Of a stretch of 64,000 bases of DNA, positions 1 to 12,800 are shown one piece after another. The position numbers and the translations under genes are program-made. Origin of the DNA: Cryptomeria japonica. Its lineage: Eukaryota > Streptophyta > Pinopsida > Cupressales > Cupressaceae. The stretch lies in contig NC_081409.1 in assembly GCF_030272615.1 (NCBI RefSeq), positions 477,558,573 to 477,622,572 of the forward strand, given 5' to 3'. Below the pieces are notes generated by a model, which was not told the DNA's origin, ran no database searches, and was given only the letters and a program-made list of their open reading frames with translations. Positions within the stretch are counted from its first letter, which is position 1. Each line of letters opens with the position of its first letter.

Positions 1-679
1 GTTGCAGCTATCAGTAGAGGAGAGGTAAAGTATGGGAGGATTTCTCTTTCAATAAGACTAAAGATATTTGGTATATACAAAACTATATGGCATTTAAAAA
101 GAGCTACAATGAACATCTTTCATCAGAGGTCTTAGAGAATGACCTCCAAAGAGGCCCAAAGTTTCGCATCAACCAAGGAGATGCATTCACAATTGAAGTT
201 GTCATATCTAATGAAAAAATATCTACTATGAAACCTCATTTGATTGACATGGATTCTTGTTGTGGTCATAGAATTTTTTGATGTACTTAAAATGAAATTA
301 TTATAATCTGATCTATAAATATAATATTGTTAAAATAATTTGCTCAATTCCTTTTTTGTAAAGCACAATATAGCTTATTGTCTTGACCCTGCATAGTCTA
401 TAGTTTCTATTGGAGTTTATGTCACTTATGACAATTAATATTTTATCGATAATCTTGTGATTTTTATTGTACAATATATAATAATGTTATCCTTATTTTT
501 TTATTATGAAGCAAAAACTGGATAACCCCTACAAATATTTTTTGAATTTGTTCTCATTTCTCTAAGAGTTCATTTTTTGAGGCATTTTGTCTACCTCATT
601 AATTGGAAAATTTTGTGGCCATTTCTCGATCTTAATTTTTTTGGTTAAATTGAAAAATTAACTTAAACAAATCTTTTTG
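1..679. other. AT-rich sequence with no recognisable gene
   Basis: I see no family-level coding signal here. One 64-codon plus-strand ORF (87-281) begins with MAFKKSYNEHLSSEV and ends with CCGHRIF. It matches nothing I recognise and could be a fragment of an older mobile-element protein. The stretch lies upstream of the palindrome array and the unknown ORF that starts near 1849, so it may be the 5' part of that element. Confidence 0.4.
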
Positions 680-1690
680 TCTTTTGGTGCAAAGTCGGAT
701 TTGAAGTCTGACCTTACACCACCATTTGGTCTTTTGTGCAAAGTCAAATTTTAACTCTGACTTTGCACTTTTTAGTCTTAAAATGATGCAATTTGGGCTT
801 ATGAGTCTGAATTACACCATTTTTTATTATTTTTGTGTAAATCAAACTCATAAGCCCAAAGCACACATTTGTTATTGCATGACTTAGCAAATTAATTTTG
901 CTAGGTTTTTTAGGTTGTTTTGATTTCTTCCTCTTTTTATCCCTTTTAATATTTATTTTTTCTCTCATTTGTTTATGATTCAGGATTTTTTAAGGATTGT
1001 GAAAACCCAATAAGGATCGAATTTGCCTTCTTTCTGTCGAGTATGTTTCCTCTTTTCTTTCTCCTTTTGTTTTTTTTGGTTTGTTTAGAGTTATGTTTGA
1101 TCATGGTGAATTCCATGGATTGTAACCTACTATACACCACATTCAAACTTTTCATGGTATATGATGTGTTATAATCTCGACATTCACCATTTTTGTTCTC
1201 CCTTTGTGAATTTACCATGATTTTTCATGGTGGGTGTCATGGATCTAACCTCAACAAGTATTTCTCCTAAATTCCTTATGGTGTATATCAAGGTTATACC
1301 CCCGCCATACACCATCACTAAACTCACCATTTTATGTGTTATTTTTTCCTAAGACATGCATTTGGTGTTTGTCGGGGTCATACCCCTGACATACACATGG
1401 TTCCTTCCCATGGTACATGTGGGTAATAGCTCGACAAACACCAAATGCAATGTATTCTTCCCTTTGATGTTTACATGGTGTAAATTGTGTTTGAAAGCCC
1501 TATTACCACCATTCATCATTATTTGATCTCCATAGGTGCAAATTAGACTTTCAAGCCCGATTTACACCAATTTATGTTTTTGAGCTTCTCAATTGTAATT
1601 CGGACTTATAAGTCTAAAATGCACATTGTTTTTCTTTTCACCAATTTTGGTTAAAATTGGACTTATAAGCTTGAATTACACCAGATACAC
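680..1690. repeat. Array of short palindromic units upstream of the E ORF
   Basis: At least ten imperfect to perfect inverted repeats of 33-40 bp are scattered through this kilobase. The clearest, at 736-768, has perfect 10-bp arms GTGCAAAGTC and GACTTTGCAC around a 13-bp loop. One class carries GGTGYAAA...TTTACACC arms around GACTTATAAGTC-like centres (about 686, 736, 783, 834, 1535, 1588 and 1650). A second class carries TTGGTGTWTGTC...GACAWACACC arms around GGGGTYATACCCC-like centres (about 1277, 1361 and 1410). Spacing is irregular and units are diverged, so this is neither a simple tandem repeat nor a CRISPR array. Confidence 0.7.
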
Positions 1691-1848
1691 ACACATATAG
1701 ATCAGAGATACAAATCCAATTTGCACTCAAAGGCATTTTTGTTCTATCAACAAATTGGAGTTTTTAGAATCCTAATAAGTTGATTCTAATAAACTAAAGC
1801 ATAGTGATGATCTTTTCCAAATGTTGTAGTTGCAATCATAGTTAGATG

Positions 1849-3641
1849 ATGGAGACATCACTGAGCAAGAAAGAAATAAAGTTCAAGAAGCAATACCCTC
1901 ATTCAGTCTTTATGTCTTCATCTGTGTCATCTAATATTGACAATATTAGGGACACAGAGATAGGGCACATAGATATCAAAGACTTCCTAAAGAGAGTCAA
2001 AAGAGTTGTCATAGTACTACAAAATGGAGGTAACCATCAATAGTGGGATTAATTTAGTTGTGGCTTTCCCCATGTCAACAAAAAATCTTGAGTTTGTGTT
2101 AGCATTAGCTAATAGATATGATCTAATAAGAAGGTCAATCAAGGATGTAGAGGGAAAGAAAAATCTCATCAAATTGGATGAGGATTTATTTGACACTATC
2201 TTCAAGTGTCCTAACATTCATCAATATACCGATATTTATATGCAATCAACACAAGTATATTATGACAAGAACAAAAATAAGTGCAAGAGAAACAATAATG
2301 ATAATTGGCTGAAGACTCCAAGGCCCACTATTGCAAGATGGTCTGAGACTATTCATCAAAGTGACTTCAATGAAGAAGTAAATGATTTGATTACTCTTCT
2401 TAGTAGAGGAAAGAGACTTCCTTTTTCAGATACTTATCATAAGTGGATATATCAATACATCCATATTATCCAAAATAATAAGAAAAAGATCTATTGGGGT
2501 AAACAGATAAGTGATGCTTTGTGTGAGAAGTTAACCAAAGTTCCTACCACTTTGAAGTTATATATAACTTCATATCTAGTACATGGAGCAACCTCAATGA
2601 GGCATTTTCTAGGGTTAGCTATCATAAGAAATAGGATTCAAATTCTTGTATATCAGTATTACTCACAATTGACTCTCAAGAATAGTTTACATCATTTCAG
2701 GAGAGTGAATGATGCTTTCTTTTATCAGTATATGTGCATGTTAGATAAAGATCTTCAAAAGAAGAGAGTGACAGATGAAGCTTGGAATATGGTGAACCAA
2801 TATGGGTGCATATTCTTACAATTCCCTAATTTTATATATCTCAAAATAGGATGATTTGATGGTGAACCTTTCATGCTTCCTAGGTACCCATCAACCAAAG
2901 TTTTACTCATGGAACTAGCTCGTTAGATGGTAGTAGTGCATGAATGCCAATCTAGTTTTCATGAGACTAGTTTAAATTTCTCTCTCACTATTAGGAGATA
3001 TTCAAACAATTCCATATACAAAGCGAGAGCCATGGATGAAGATATGAGAAGAGTGACAATGAGGTTCTTCAAGGCCGGGAAATATTTTGACTACAAAGGT
3101 ATGAAGAACAAACTTAATAAAAGTTACACTCATGTTCATCGGGTAGAGGATATTTGGATTGATTCCAAAATAGAAAAGGATATTAGAAGGATCAACTACT
3201 ATCACCTTAATATGGATCAAATTGAGAACCTAAATCTTGTTGATATTCCTGGGGATCTTGAAGATGATGGAGATGTTCTTGACCCTATGTATGAAAATAA
3301 TAAGGTTGCAGATTCACCCTTGCCTCTTATTCAATGGTCTCAAAAAGAAAACACTTCAGTTAGGGATAGATTTCAAAATATCCTTGCCAATACCAATGTC
3401 TAGCTTACACAAAATGGGATTCAGTTAAAACCTTTCCAAACTAAATCAGATGATGACATTGTCGGGTCAATTGGGAAAAATTCTGAATTAAGAACTAAGA
3501 ATAGACAAGATCAAGCAACTCCAAAGTCCCCTAAGTTCAAATTCATAGTTGGAAAAGGTAAGGATAAGATTCAAGAAGAATCCTCAGCCCAGGATACTCA
3601 AACATAGGATGAGGCTAAAAAAGAGTTGCTTGAGGAAGAGA
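1849..3641 (+). pseudogene. Unknown retroelement ORF (E), N-terminal part
   Basis: This is the first part of a large ORF that resumes at 24819 after copia D. It starts METSLSKKEIKFKKQ, close in style to the ME.SSS...RK starts of the B and G ORFs. It shifts frame near 2024-2043, then runs to 2854, where a TGA is followed in frame by FDGEPFMLPRYPSTK. That segment matches the GFEG.P..LP block of the ORFs at 8607-9404 and 39650-40648, which places E in the same family. An IYWGKQISDALCEKLTK block faintly resembles KKVSNDLVMKLT in the unrelated-looking F ORF. No catalytic motif is recognisable and the function is unknown. TSD AGAGA at 3637-3641 marks the D insertion. Confidence 0.7.
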
Positions 3642-3984
3642 TGTTAGGGTTTTTGTAGATCCAAAGCAAATACAAATTAACAATTATATGTAGATTTTAA
3701 TACACAAAGATGAATAAAAATACACAACACAAATACCACAGAGATTTAATGTGATTCACTCGAGATGGGATACATCCACAAAACATAGCCATCCAATCTT
3801 TTCTTATTGTCCAGTAAAACAATACAACACCACTACCATGCCCTTTTCATTCCAACTGCTTATAACATGCAATTTTTAGGGAAACATACAAAGTTAGCCT
3901 TTTTTAGGGCTTTTTCAACAAATAAAAATGGCAAAAAAATTATGAGTGTATAGTACTTGCATGATCAATCACCTCATACCAACA
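3642..3984 (-). repeat. 3' LTR of copia D
   Basis: This 343-bp LTR aligns with 23759-24065 plus 24767-24813. On the plus strand it starts TGTTAGGGTTTTTG and ends CATACCAACA. Substitutions against its partner are frequent, so the insertion is old. Confidence 0.88.
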
Positions 3985-4043
3985 ATCTCCCACTTGGAGA
4001 CTGATTAGGATCCACACTAAACAATCTCCCACTTGGAGACTGA
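3985..4043 (-). promoter_or_regulatory. Duplicated polypurine tract of copia D
   Basis: The plus-strand string AATCTCCCACTTGGAGACTGA occurs here twice with one base fewer or identical, at about 3984 and 4022. The minus-strand reading CCAAGTGGGAGATT is a copia-type PPT directly abutting the 3' LTR. The second copy lies 38 bp internal to the first. Confidence 0.7.
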
Positions 4044-4808
4044 CCTTGGATGACACTACTTCACTTGCAGCTCCCACTGGATAAAATAGTTAGAATCGGC
4101 TATCCCTTAATTCCATAATTTTCAGTCAATAAGGCCAATAGAAATTGATGAGGAAATCATCTTCTCTCATGTGAATACCTTCGTGAACATATCTAAAGGA
4201 TTTTCACTTGTGTGAATCTTTCCAAGATGTAATTGGCCATTCTCTAAAATAAACTATATGAAGTGGTACCTAAGTTGAATGTATTTTGTCCTTGAATGAA
4301 GAGCATAATTCTTTGCAAGATGAATGGCACTTTGGCTATCAGTACACAAAGGGCTAACCTCTTGCATCTTGCCCAACTCCTCTAGAAAAAATTGTAACCA
4401 AATCATCTCCTTACTAGCTTTAGTAGCAGACACATACTTAGCTTCAGTGGTTGAAAGTGCAACAACCTTTTGCAGTCTATAAATCCAACTAAATCCAGTA
4501 CCCCTATAGTAAAGACATACCCTATAGTACTTATTGTATCAATATCACCTGCTAGATCAGAGTCAATATATTCTCATAGAGAAGAGCTTGATCCTTTGAA
4601 ACATAATTCCTTGGTAGTAGTACCTCTCAAAAACCTGAGAATCCATTTGACAACATTCCAATGATCCATTCTTGGATTGCTCATATAACTTCTCACAACT
4701 CCCACTACATGTGCAATAACTAGTCATATGCATACCATCACATACATCAGACTGCCAATAGCTGATGAATATGAAATGTTATATGATTTATTTACCTCTT
4801 CCTATGTC
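4044..4808 (-). pseudogene. Copia D RNase H fragment
   Basis: Minus-strand translation gives broken but clear copia RNase H: a DSDLAGD-like block, SMCLLLKLVRR at the position of the usual EAEY block, and CTDSQSAIHLAKN followed by HSRTKYIQLRYHFI. It is the 3' end of the D polyprotein and continues the reverse transcriptase at 20525 onward. The join is interrupted by copia C, whose TSD TTTGG lies at 4809-4813. Frameshifts and stops make it non-functional. Confidence 0.8.
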
Positions 4809-4813
4809 TTTGG

Positions 4814-6151
4814 TGTTGGCAGTAGGGCAGCAATAATGCAGGAAAACTGGGAGGTGAATCTGTTTTCACCAAACTCAAACAAATTAACCTCAACTTTAGA
4901 TCTAATCAATAACAGCAATAGGAAAGATAAACACCACATCAACCACACACATAACACATGGATTTTTGATGTGTGAAACCCGATTAAGTAAAAAACCATG
5001 GTGGGAACCTACCCACAATAAGATCATACTTTACAGTAGTATGTGTAAATATTACAATGGGGAATGCACATGCATTCTGACACATTGCCGAGAGATTACT
5101 GCTCAAAAAAAATAAAGGGTTGCAACCCTGGGAAGGCTCACGGCCTGACAAAGATTGGACAACAATCTAGATTACTTTAACTGAAACAATAGCATCTCTA
5201 AATGCCTGATTATAGTTCTGGTTAAGCACATTGTCTGCACAACAACTCTTCTCTGCTCTTCCACACTACCGAATGATAAATTTTCTTGTTTGTACATACA
5301 ATATACTTTAACAACCACAACCACTCGCAGACACTCAACTTACATCATTATAATGCATATTTATACAAATCATCAACCTTAACCTTAAGGTCAGCTCAAC
5401 ACATAAGACCTAATTATAAAATTCCGCCACAAGATACATAAATCTATAACTAGACCAATAGAATGTCAGCAAGGACATAGCATGGACCCAAATCAAATCC
5501 TCGAACATGCAACACCACCAAATAATTCACCAAGATCATCTGCAACACAATACACCATGAATATGTCGCATAACATGAAGAATACCACTGGAACAACAAA
5601 ATCTTTAATAACATGCACCACAATCAACGTGGACCACCGAAATGCATAGGACATGATTAGAGAACATCAACAAGCAATGTGAATTCCACCACAATCACCG
5701 CAACAACTTGGATAATAACAATCATCATTATCACCATCACTGGAGCTCAAGAACACCAACTATTAAAATGAAAGATATGCTTGAAAAGTTCCAAATTATG
5801 AACCATCCAATCAGAGGACACAAATGAACATCCTAAACACTCTCTAAAATCTGCAACTCAATATATCATCATTCTAGAGCAATATGGATCAAATACCATA
5901 GCTCTGCAACACAAAATATTGAAAAACTAGTCCACATACTAGACCTCACAACTTGATCAAATCAACTTTTGAAACACAGAAACTCACACTAAATCAACTA
6001 GAGATAGGTATCTCAAAACCCAATAAACTGCATTAGCACATCTGCAACAAATCATCCAAACCAACTCTTCGCAGCAAACCAACTCTCTGCAACACAGGAA
6101 TATGTTGACATCAATGACAACAACATATCCCAACAACTCTAATGTCCAACA
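4814..6151 (-). repeat. 3' LTR of copia C
   Basis: The 1338-bp LTR pairs with 19190-20519 along its full length. It is flanked inside by the PPT and outside by TSD TTTGG. Small indels and many transitions separate the pair. Confidence 0.92.
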
Positions 6152-6165
6152 ATCTCCCCCTTTAG
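6152..6165 (-). promoter_or_regulatory. Polypurine tract of copia C
   Basis: The minus strand reads CTAAAGGGGGAGAT, directly abutting the 3' LTR. This is the classic copia plus-strand priming site. The next 290 bp (6166-6451) are non-coding 3' internal sequence of C, cut by element A. Confidence 0.88.
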
Positions 6166-6456
6166 AATTGATGGCAACATATGAATGTGAAAAAAAATCA
6201 ATGTAAGGAAATAAATAAACAACCAACAATCTCTCCATAACTCACAAGGATCAGCTCCCCCTTAGAAAAACAACTCAAAAATACTTCAGGGTTTTTCACA
6301 TGCTCTTGTCTCCCTTTGACAACAATGCTAAAGACACATACAAATCATTATTCTCTCATGCATCTCTCCCCCTTAGTAAAAACTCACAAATCTAAACAAT
6401 TGAATCACACACTGACTACTCCCTCGGAGCAGCAACATCAACTCATCAATCCAGAT

Positions 6457-6650
6457 TGTCGGTGCTCAAATCAATAGATTGGAAAATTCTATGAGTATGC
6501 CTTGCTCAATGATCAAATCTTCCAATTGATTTGGCCAACTAATAGAGAGAACCTTTCAAAGTTTCAAACTCCCTCACTTCAGGCTCTGTAGAACCTAGGC
6601 GGGTGTACCTATTCACCAATTTAATTTCTTACTTGGTGCCTTTTATAGAA
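6457..6650 (-). promoter_or_regulatory. Conserved 3' terminal block and TATA box of element A
   Basis: The minus strand reads TTCTATAAAAGGCACC at about 6650-6635, a good TATA box roughly 190 bp from the 3' end. Element B has TACTATAAAAAGC at the same distance from its end. The sequence between box and end is conserved among A, B and G. In an LTR this layout would mean a very long U3 followed by about 160 bp of R plus U5. Confidence 0.6.
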
Positions 6651-7474
6651 GATTTCACGATGTCTCTTCTACTTATAATTTTATCTCAAAGTGGCATATA
6701 CCTTTGGGATAAATTATTTTACTATTCTAATTATTTTATTTCTCTTATTTCTTGGTTATCTTCTTTTAACTATTTAATTCTTCTACTTTAATCTAATTCT
6801 TATTGTGCCTCCTTTAACTATTTCTACTTTGAATCCTACTTATATCTCCTACTAACATAAGAAAAACTGAAAATAATTCGATTGATCTTGAATTGAATTT
6901 TATGTGTAACTTAACCAATGCCTTATTTCTTTTGGGCAATAGAATCATTCACTTGCAAACCTTATGTAAAACTTTGAAAGAAAATTTTTAAATCCTCTCT
7001 TGGATGGATCTGTCAACTACCTAACCTCCAATGCTAAATAACTATATGATGGTCTTCACAGTTAGTTTAATTGATTTTAACTTTCCTTATGAAAGACCAA
7101 TTAAACAAGATACAATAGGCAAAATGATTCTCAGATGTATCTTGATATTCCAACTATGTAACTGCACAAAATTTCTTTACACAGTGACTTAGAATAGCAA
7201 TTATCAACCACAGATAATTATAATAGAGAACTGACTCAAAAATGAAAGATTCCACAACACAATTTGCAAATAAGGAAATTGATTTCTTTGTATTACTTTG
7301 AAATTAAATCTTGTTCTTGAAACATCAAATTGTTTGAAACTTAAACCCTTTTAAAACTTGCTAAACTTCTAAATGCTCTTCAAATGATTACATTGAGTAC
7401 TTTATAACATATCAAAGGGTTACACCCTTTGAAAGAAGTCTTTTGGAAATAAATAAATACTTAAAGAAAACTAA
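6651..7474 (-). other. Non-coding 3' region of element A with hairpin and second TATA-like box
   Basis: About 820 bp separate the ORF stop from the terminal block. At 7413-7431 there is a hairpin with 8-bp arms CAAAGGGT and ACCCTTTG. A TTATAAAG box lies beside it (7400-7409). Element G has a related hairpin at 53781-53798 next to CATATATATG. No ORF is convincing here. Confidence 0.55.
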
Positions 7475-9886
7475 TCACATAGTTAAACATAAATGCACAC
7501 TAGTCAAATGTGCCAAGTATTTCTCATTATATCGAGTCTCACAATCATGGATGATATCTTGAGCTTCTATTTCCATTAGCACCATGCTTTGGATGTGTTC
7601 TGCCACCCCATCAGCATCTTCATTCTTGGCAGCCTTTAGTGCATCCTTGAGCACCTGTTGGCATTCTTGTATCCAATCCACCTTCTCTTTTTGATCTCCA
7701 TCTTCATCAAGAAGGGGTGCGATGTTGTTCAATCCATCACTAAGGAAATCAACTCCCTCAGATCTCAATGTCTCCAAATACCCTTTATGTACTTTCATCA
7801 GTCCCTCACAATTTTGCATGCCCTCGAGATCTGCTTCATCTCTGCCATGGATCTCTTTGAATCTCTCATGCAATCGCTCATCCAATATTTCATGTTCCTC
7901 AATAACAGTCTGATTCTTAGTGTATACATCCCAATACTTGTCCATCCATGTCATCAAGTAAGTAAACCTTTTTTGAATAATCACTGACATGGTTTCACTT
8001 TTAGTTTCTCTCGATTTACCAACCTTAGTTTGAGGCTATGAGCTCTCACCTTGTATTAACAATCTTTGTGGTTCCTTTTATTTTAACATTTCCTTCAAAT
8101 GATCAATTTCTTTATTTGGCATGATATTTTCAAGTTTACCAAACTTGTTCTCTTTCAACAATAATTGAATCTGAGGCTTGTTCAATTTAGCAATATTCAC
8201 CCCCAAATCAGTTATAACTATGGGGTCTGTTTCACCAACATTCAAGGTCATGATATGTTGGAAGGCCTTTTGTGTATCAATCACTATGGGTTTCTTGTTT
8301 GGAGGATACAGTGACTAGATTAACATAGACTTCTTATTAGGGTTGTGCAATGACCCCATGTATACTTGGGTCACACCTTCTGGGGATAACTTTTATTTTG
8401 CATCAATATTATGAAGGAAACTATCAAACACTAATGTTCAATTTATATCCCACCCAAGAAAGATCAGCACACTTGCTTCTTCAAGTAGTTTTCTTCCCCT
8501 TTGGCCCATTTCCCATTCTATTTCATTATCCAGAGCAACTAACAATTGTTTCTCATTAGAGGTATCCACCTCTCCAACACTTTCTCTAATTGCTTTTCCC
8601 TTTACTTTATACAAAAAGGACTTTGTGAAATTCAAGAGACTTTGTGAAATTATCATTAGATATAAAATCTTTGCAGGCCAATTGTCTTGGATCTTCTTCT
8701 ATTGGAACTTCCTCATCGAGATCCTTAACAGGTGATACTTGTTCCTCGGTCAACATTTTGGAGAACTTCTCAAATGAAACCTCATCACCTTCTGACGACT
8801 CTTCATCTTCTGAGGATGACACATCAATAGTTTGCCTCTCCCTTGCCTTTTTATCCATCTCCCTATTGTGGTTATCAATGGCCAATTTTACCTCCTTTTC
8901 ATCCATGTTTCTAATCAAATCATCCCTCATATATGGGATATGCTCATAATCACCAAGTTTTTGTTTCTTTCTAACCAAATGGATATATCCTTTAGGATCA
9001 AAGTTCTTCCTAGGAGCACCCAACTTCATATCATATTGGACCAGTTTACTCCATGTGATCTCATGTCCCTCTCTCCCATTGATGATGAATTCACCAACAC
9101 ATAAGGTTTCAGGCATAAAAGCCTGCTTTTCATGTGAACCTAAATGCATATGGCTTGAATCCCCCATCTGCCTTATGATCTCTAAATAGGCTATTCTATC
9201 AGGCATTATCTTAGGTAATAATAATGGAGATCCTTCAAAGCCATAGACTCTAATCATGGTCACATCAGAAAAGCAATACCAGTCACCCCAATTGCATTTA
9301 AAGGTCTTAGGTCCTCCGAAATCTGCAAACCTTAGTAATCTTTTTATATTTTCTGACAATGCAAAATTGCAAGGGTAATCATAAAAACTGTATAAAGTTT
9401 TCATAAAGTATTATTCAAAATGAATGTAACTGGATCTAACAAATTTGCAGTCCCATATTGAAGTCCATAATTGGACTGGATGAGGCTTTTCATCATTATC
9501 ACATTGCCTTATCTTCATCTCCTCAGGCCAAAGACCCAATTCTTGGCCATAAAACAACACCATATGCATCAACAAGGAGTAATGTGGGAAATGGATCCGG
9601 GATGGATCTCTCTGGATAGCTACAAGCCCTGTCTCAAGTTGCCCTGCTACAAATATAGCATAATCAAATTCTTTGGCCTTTAAGGACTGAATGTCTTCTA
9701 CAATGATCATGGATTCCACCCTCATGAAATCTAGATTGTTCAACCCTAAAACCTAACCAACAGAGTAGTACGTATACTTTAAATAATTTTTGAATTGATT
9801 TACATGAAATCTAAGACCTTCCCATATTTCAAATAGTGCATCAGGATTAAGCAAGTGAAAGGGCAATCTTCATCCTGCATATGTGG
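7475..9886 (-). pseudogene. Unknown ORF of element A, middle and C-terminal part
   Basis: This is the distal three quarters of the A ORF. Recognisable family blocks in order are VNQF...YLKYTYY (upstream of 9743), FDYA.FVAGQLETGL, MHMVLFYGQELGLW, WGDWYCF..VTMIRVYGFEG (9404 onward), NFDPKGYIHLVRK, an acidic Ser/Glu stretch, and a charged helical C-terminus ending near HLTSVHLCLTM at 7475. Reading stays in one frame from 9886 to about 8640, then shifts once and continues to 7475. Stops interrupt it, including a TAG where the family has Gln. No catalytic motif is recognised. The N-terminal part lies beyond the 4-kb insert, at 13957-14499. Confidence 0.78.
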
Positions 9887-9891
9887 TATCT

Positions 9892-12800
9892 TGTAGTACC
9901 CTTGCCCTAATCAGATTTTTATAAACCCGGTTTGACCTTGGTTGACTTTTTAAGTGGCCTTCTTGGATGGTTGATTTACCATGATGTAATGTTATAGTCA
10001 GATATTATGATTATTGTGCATACCTGTAAATGTTGTTTTCACATCGATTCTTATGTAAGTTTATTTGTTCCTCTAATTTGTGTTATTAATCTCGGGCTAA
10101 CACTTTCATTAAATATATATATGTATGCACATGTGGTTCATGGTTGCAGGAGATTGCGGGTACAATACCACATAGGTACGAGGTTTGTCTCCACCTGGAT
10201 TCACAGGTTTGAGTATACCTCATTGGCCCTAAGGAATTGGATTAGGTAGTCATAAGACCCTCATTCTACCCTAGTCGTGCTCAAGTGAGTGTCGTTAGTC
10301 GTCCATCAGTTTCCCCCTTGGTTGGGTTTGTGTGTCGTGTATTTGTTTGGCCTTCTTGGGTTGCTTGTTGTGCGTGTGGTAAAATTGATTTTTTAATCCC
10401 AAGTATTTAAATTTGATTAAATGTGTTTTTTAGGCATTAGTAAATTAAGGGACTAAATTAAATAGGACCCCTTTTGTGTGATTAATCAATAATTAGAATT
10501 GCTCAATTCATGTTTGTAGCAAGTTTGATTAAATGGTTATTTTTAAATGATGAATTAATTAAGTTTATGCATTTTGAAAGGAAAGCTTAAATAGTATTCG
10601 AAAATGGAAATATTTTACCCTCTTTGGCATTTTGAAATAGAAATGTTAGTTTTAATTAAATTAAGAAAATCAATTTTAGAAGGAAAAGAAAGTTTTGCAT
10701 ATTTGAATTGTTTGGGAAAAATAATTTTTATTTTTATTTTAGGAGGAAAATATTTTTAATCCAAAAAAATGAATTTTGGTCAAACAAGTTCCTTTTAACC
10801 TAGGTTTTGGAAATATTTTTGGAGAGTTATTTTTGGGATGAAAATTTTGGGCATTTGTGGGAGAAGGATTTTTTTGAGCTTGCAGGTTGGGCTCTTCATC
10901 AAAATCATTCCCAGGATTGTTGAATAAGGTAGGATTCTTGTTTATCTCTTTGGTTTCTTTGTTGAATAGAGATTGTTTTGATTTTGAAGAAATCTGGTTG
11001 TGCTTGTTGAAAATATCATATTTTTTGTGGAATAAGGAAGAATTGTAGTAAAATCTCAAATTCAAACCCTCCTTGCTTTCTTTCCCAACCTCGAGATCAA
11101 ATTTTGGTTGCTCAAATTTATTTTTAAAATCAAAAATTGGGATTGGTTGTTCATAATAAAATTTTGTTAAAACTCCTAATGAATGTTTCCAGATTCAAGT
11201 TTTAAATGGGGAAATTAGTTTGTTTTGGGCAAGATTGGGTGGATTGGTTGGATAAATGTGTGTAAAATTTATTCTGTTTTCCCAAATATGGTATTTGGAT
11301 GGAGAGATTTGCCCAGTTTTAACTTTCTGGGTCTGGTTATTAAAAATATAGTATATGAAAATCTTGGTAATCTGGAACTTTAATTCTCAAGTTTTATTGT
11401 TTTGTCTCAGTCTGAGACTATGCAATAAATTGGGGATTTTCTTTAAATTGAAAATAAACAAAAATAAAATAAAATAAAAAATATATAATATTACCCCCAC
11501 GTGGCAGGGTATACCCCACTACGTGGCAGGGTAGCTCCTGCTACCATCGGGTAGCATCGCTACCATTTGGTAGCGTCTGCTACCCTATGGTAGTAGTGCT
11601 ACCATTTGGTAGCAGCCCCTCCCCCCCACCTAACCTTTTACAGTGTGTTGTTTGGTCTAAAAAACAACGTGGATATAAAGTTATTCTTTTTAATATATGT
11701 TTTAATTTTAATTTAAAATATATTTGAATTGATATATAATTTGTGTTTCTTTAAATATAAGTTAGTTCAGTAAATTAAATATATGTTATGGGTAAATTTT
11801 AGAAGTCAAATAACATATGTTTTTGGTAATTCTTAGTGAAATTAATATATATGATTTGAGAATTTTTGAAATTAAATAATATAGTATTTGAAAAGTGGAA
11901 AAATTAATATTATATTATTTGTTAATTCTTGGAAATTAAAGCAATATATTAGTTGGAGATTTCTGAGTTTAAATAATATGTTAATTGGGGAATTTTGAAG
12001 ATAAATAAATAAAGTTAGAGAATTGATGACATTTTCTCCTAATGAAATATGGATATTAGATGAGAAAATACATTTAATAATATTTTATTTTTATCTATTG
12101 AACAAGGCATGATCATATGATTGCAATTTTGGTATTGCAATTATTATGTAATGGTGATTTTGTCTAAAGCTGTATTTGGGAATTTGGATCAATTAGAAAA
12201 CTTGATCGATCTGTATTTTTAAAATGACATGGAAAAAGATTGTCATTTCAGTTTTATGTCTATGCATGTTTAATTTTCTATATTCACTTTTGATTAAGAA
12301 ATGGCAAGTCCTTGTTTATGATTGGTGGATATTGTCATATGTTTATTTTGGATACTACTTATGTCCTTGATCTCAATTTTTGGACTGTTTCATGTGATGG
12401 TTTGTATCTGGTCATGTCCTTTATGCGAGTGTTGAAATGTTGGTATGTGGTTGACTGTAGTTCGTCATGTCTCTAGTCAGAGTACCGTCAGTCAGTGCAC
12501 CTTGTATGAAGACTTGTTTGGCCAAGTGGGTATTCCTACCATATTGAACTCTATATGCTTGACCTGGTGTATTCCTTGGTTTAGGAGTTCATTGGATTAT
12601 GGTCTAATGTCATATGGGAAAGTGGCTTTCAAGTGGGGGTCGTGCCCAAAGTGGTTGCAAGGTAACCCATCAGAAGTGTGTCTAAATAAGTGATAACCTA
12701 ATAGCATATTAGAGAGTTTAGTTAATGAAAACACTAAGTAAGATAATTGTGCCTCACACATTGGATGAGGGCTAGTACAGACTCGGCATGTAGTGAGAAG

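Noticed and set aside
680-1690. CRISPR-like array
   Set aside because: Units are palindromic and diverged, spacing is irregular, spacers are not of constant length, and the genome is clearly a plant's.
10739-11065. 108-codon minus-strand Asn/Lys-rich ORF
   Set aside because: Composition follows the AT-rich sequence; it lies in the non-coding solo LTR.
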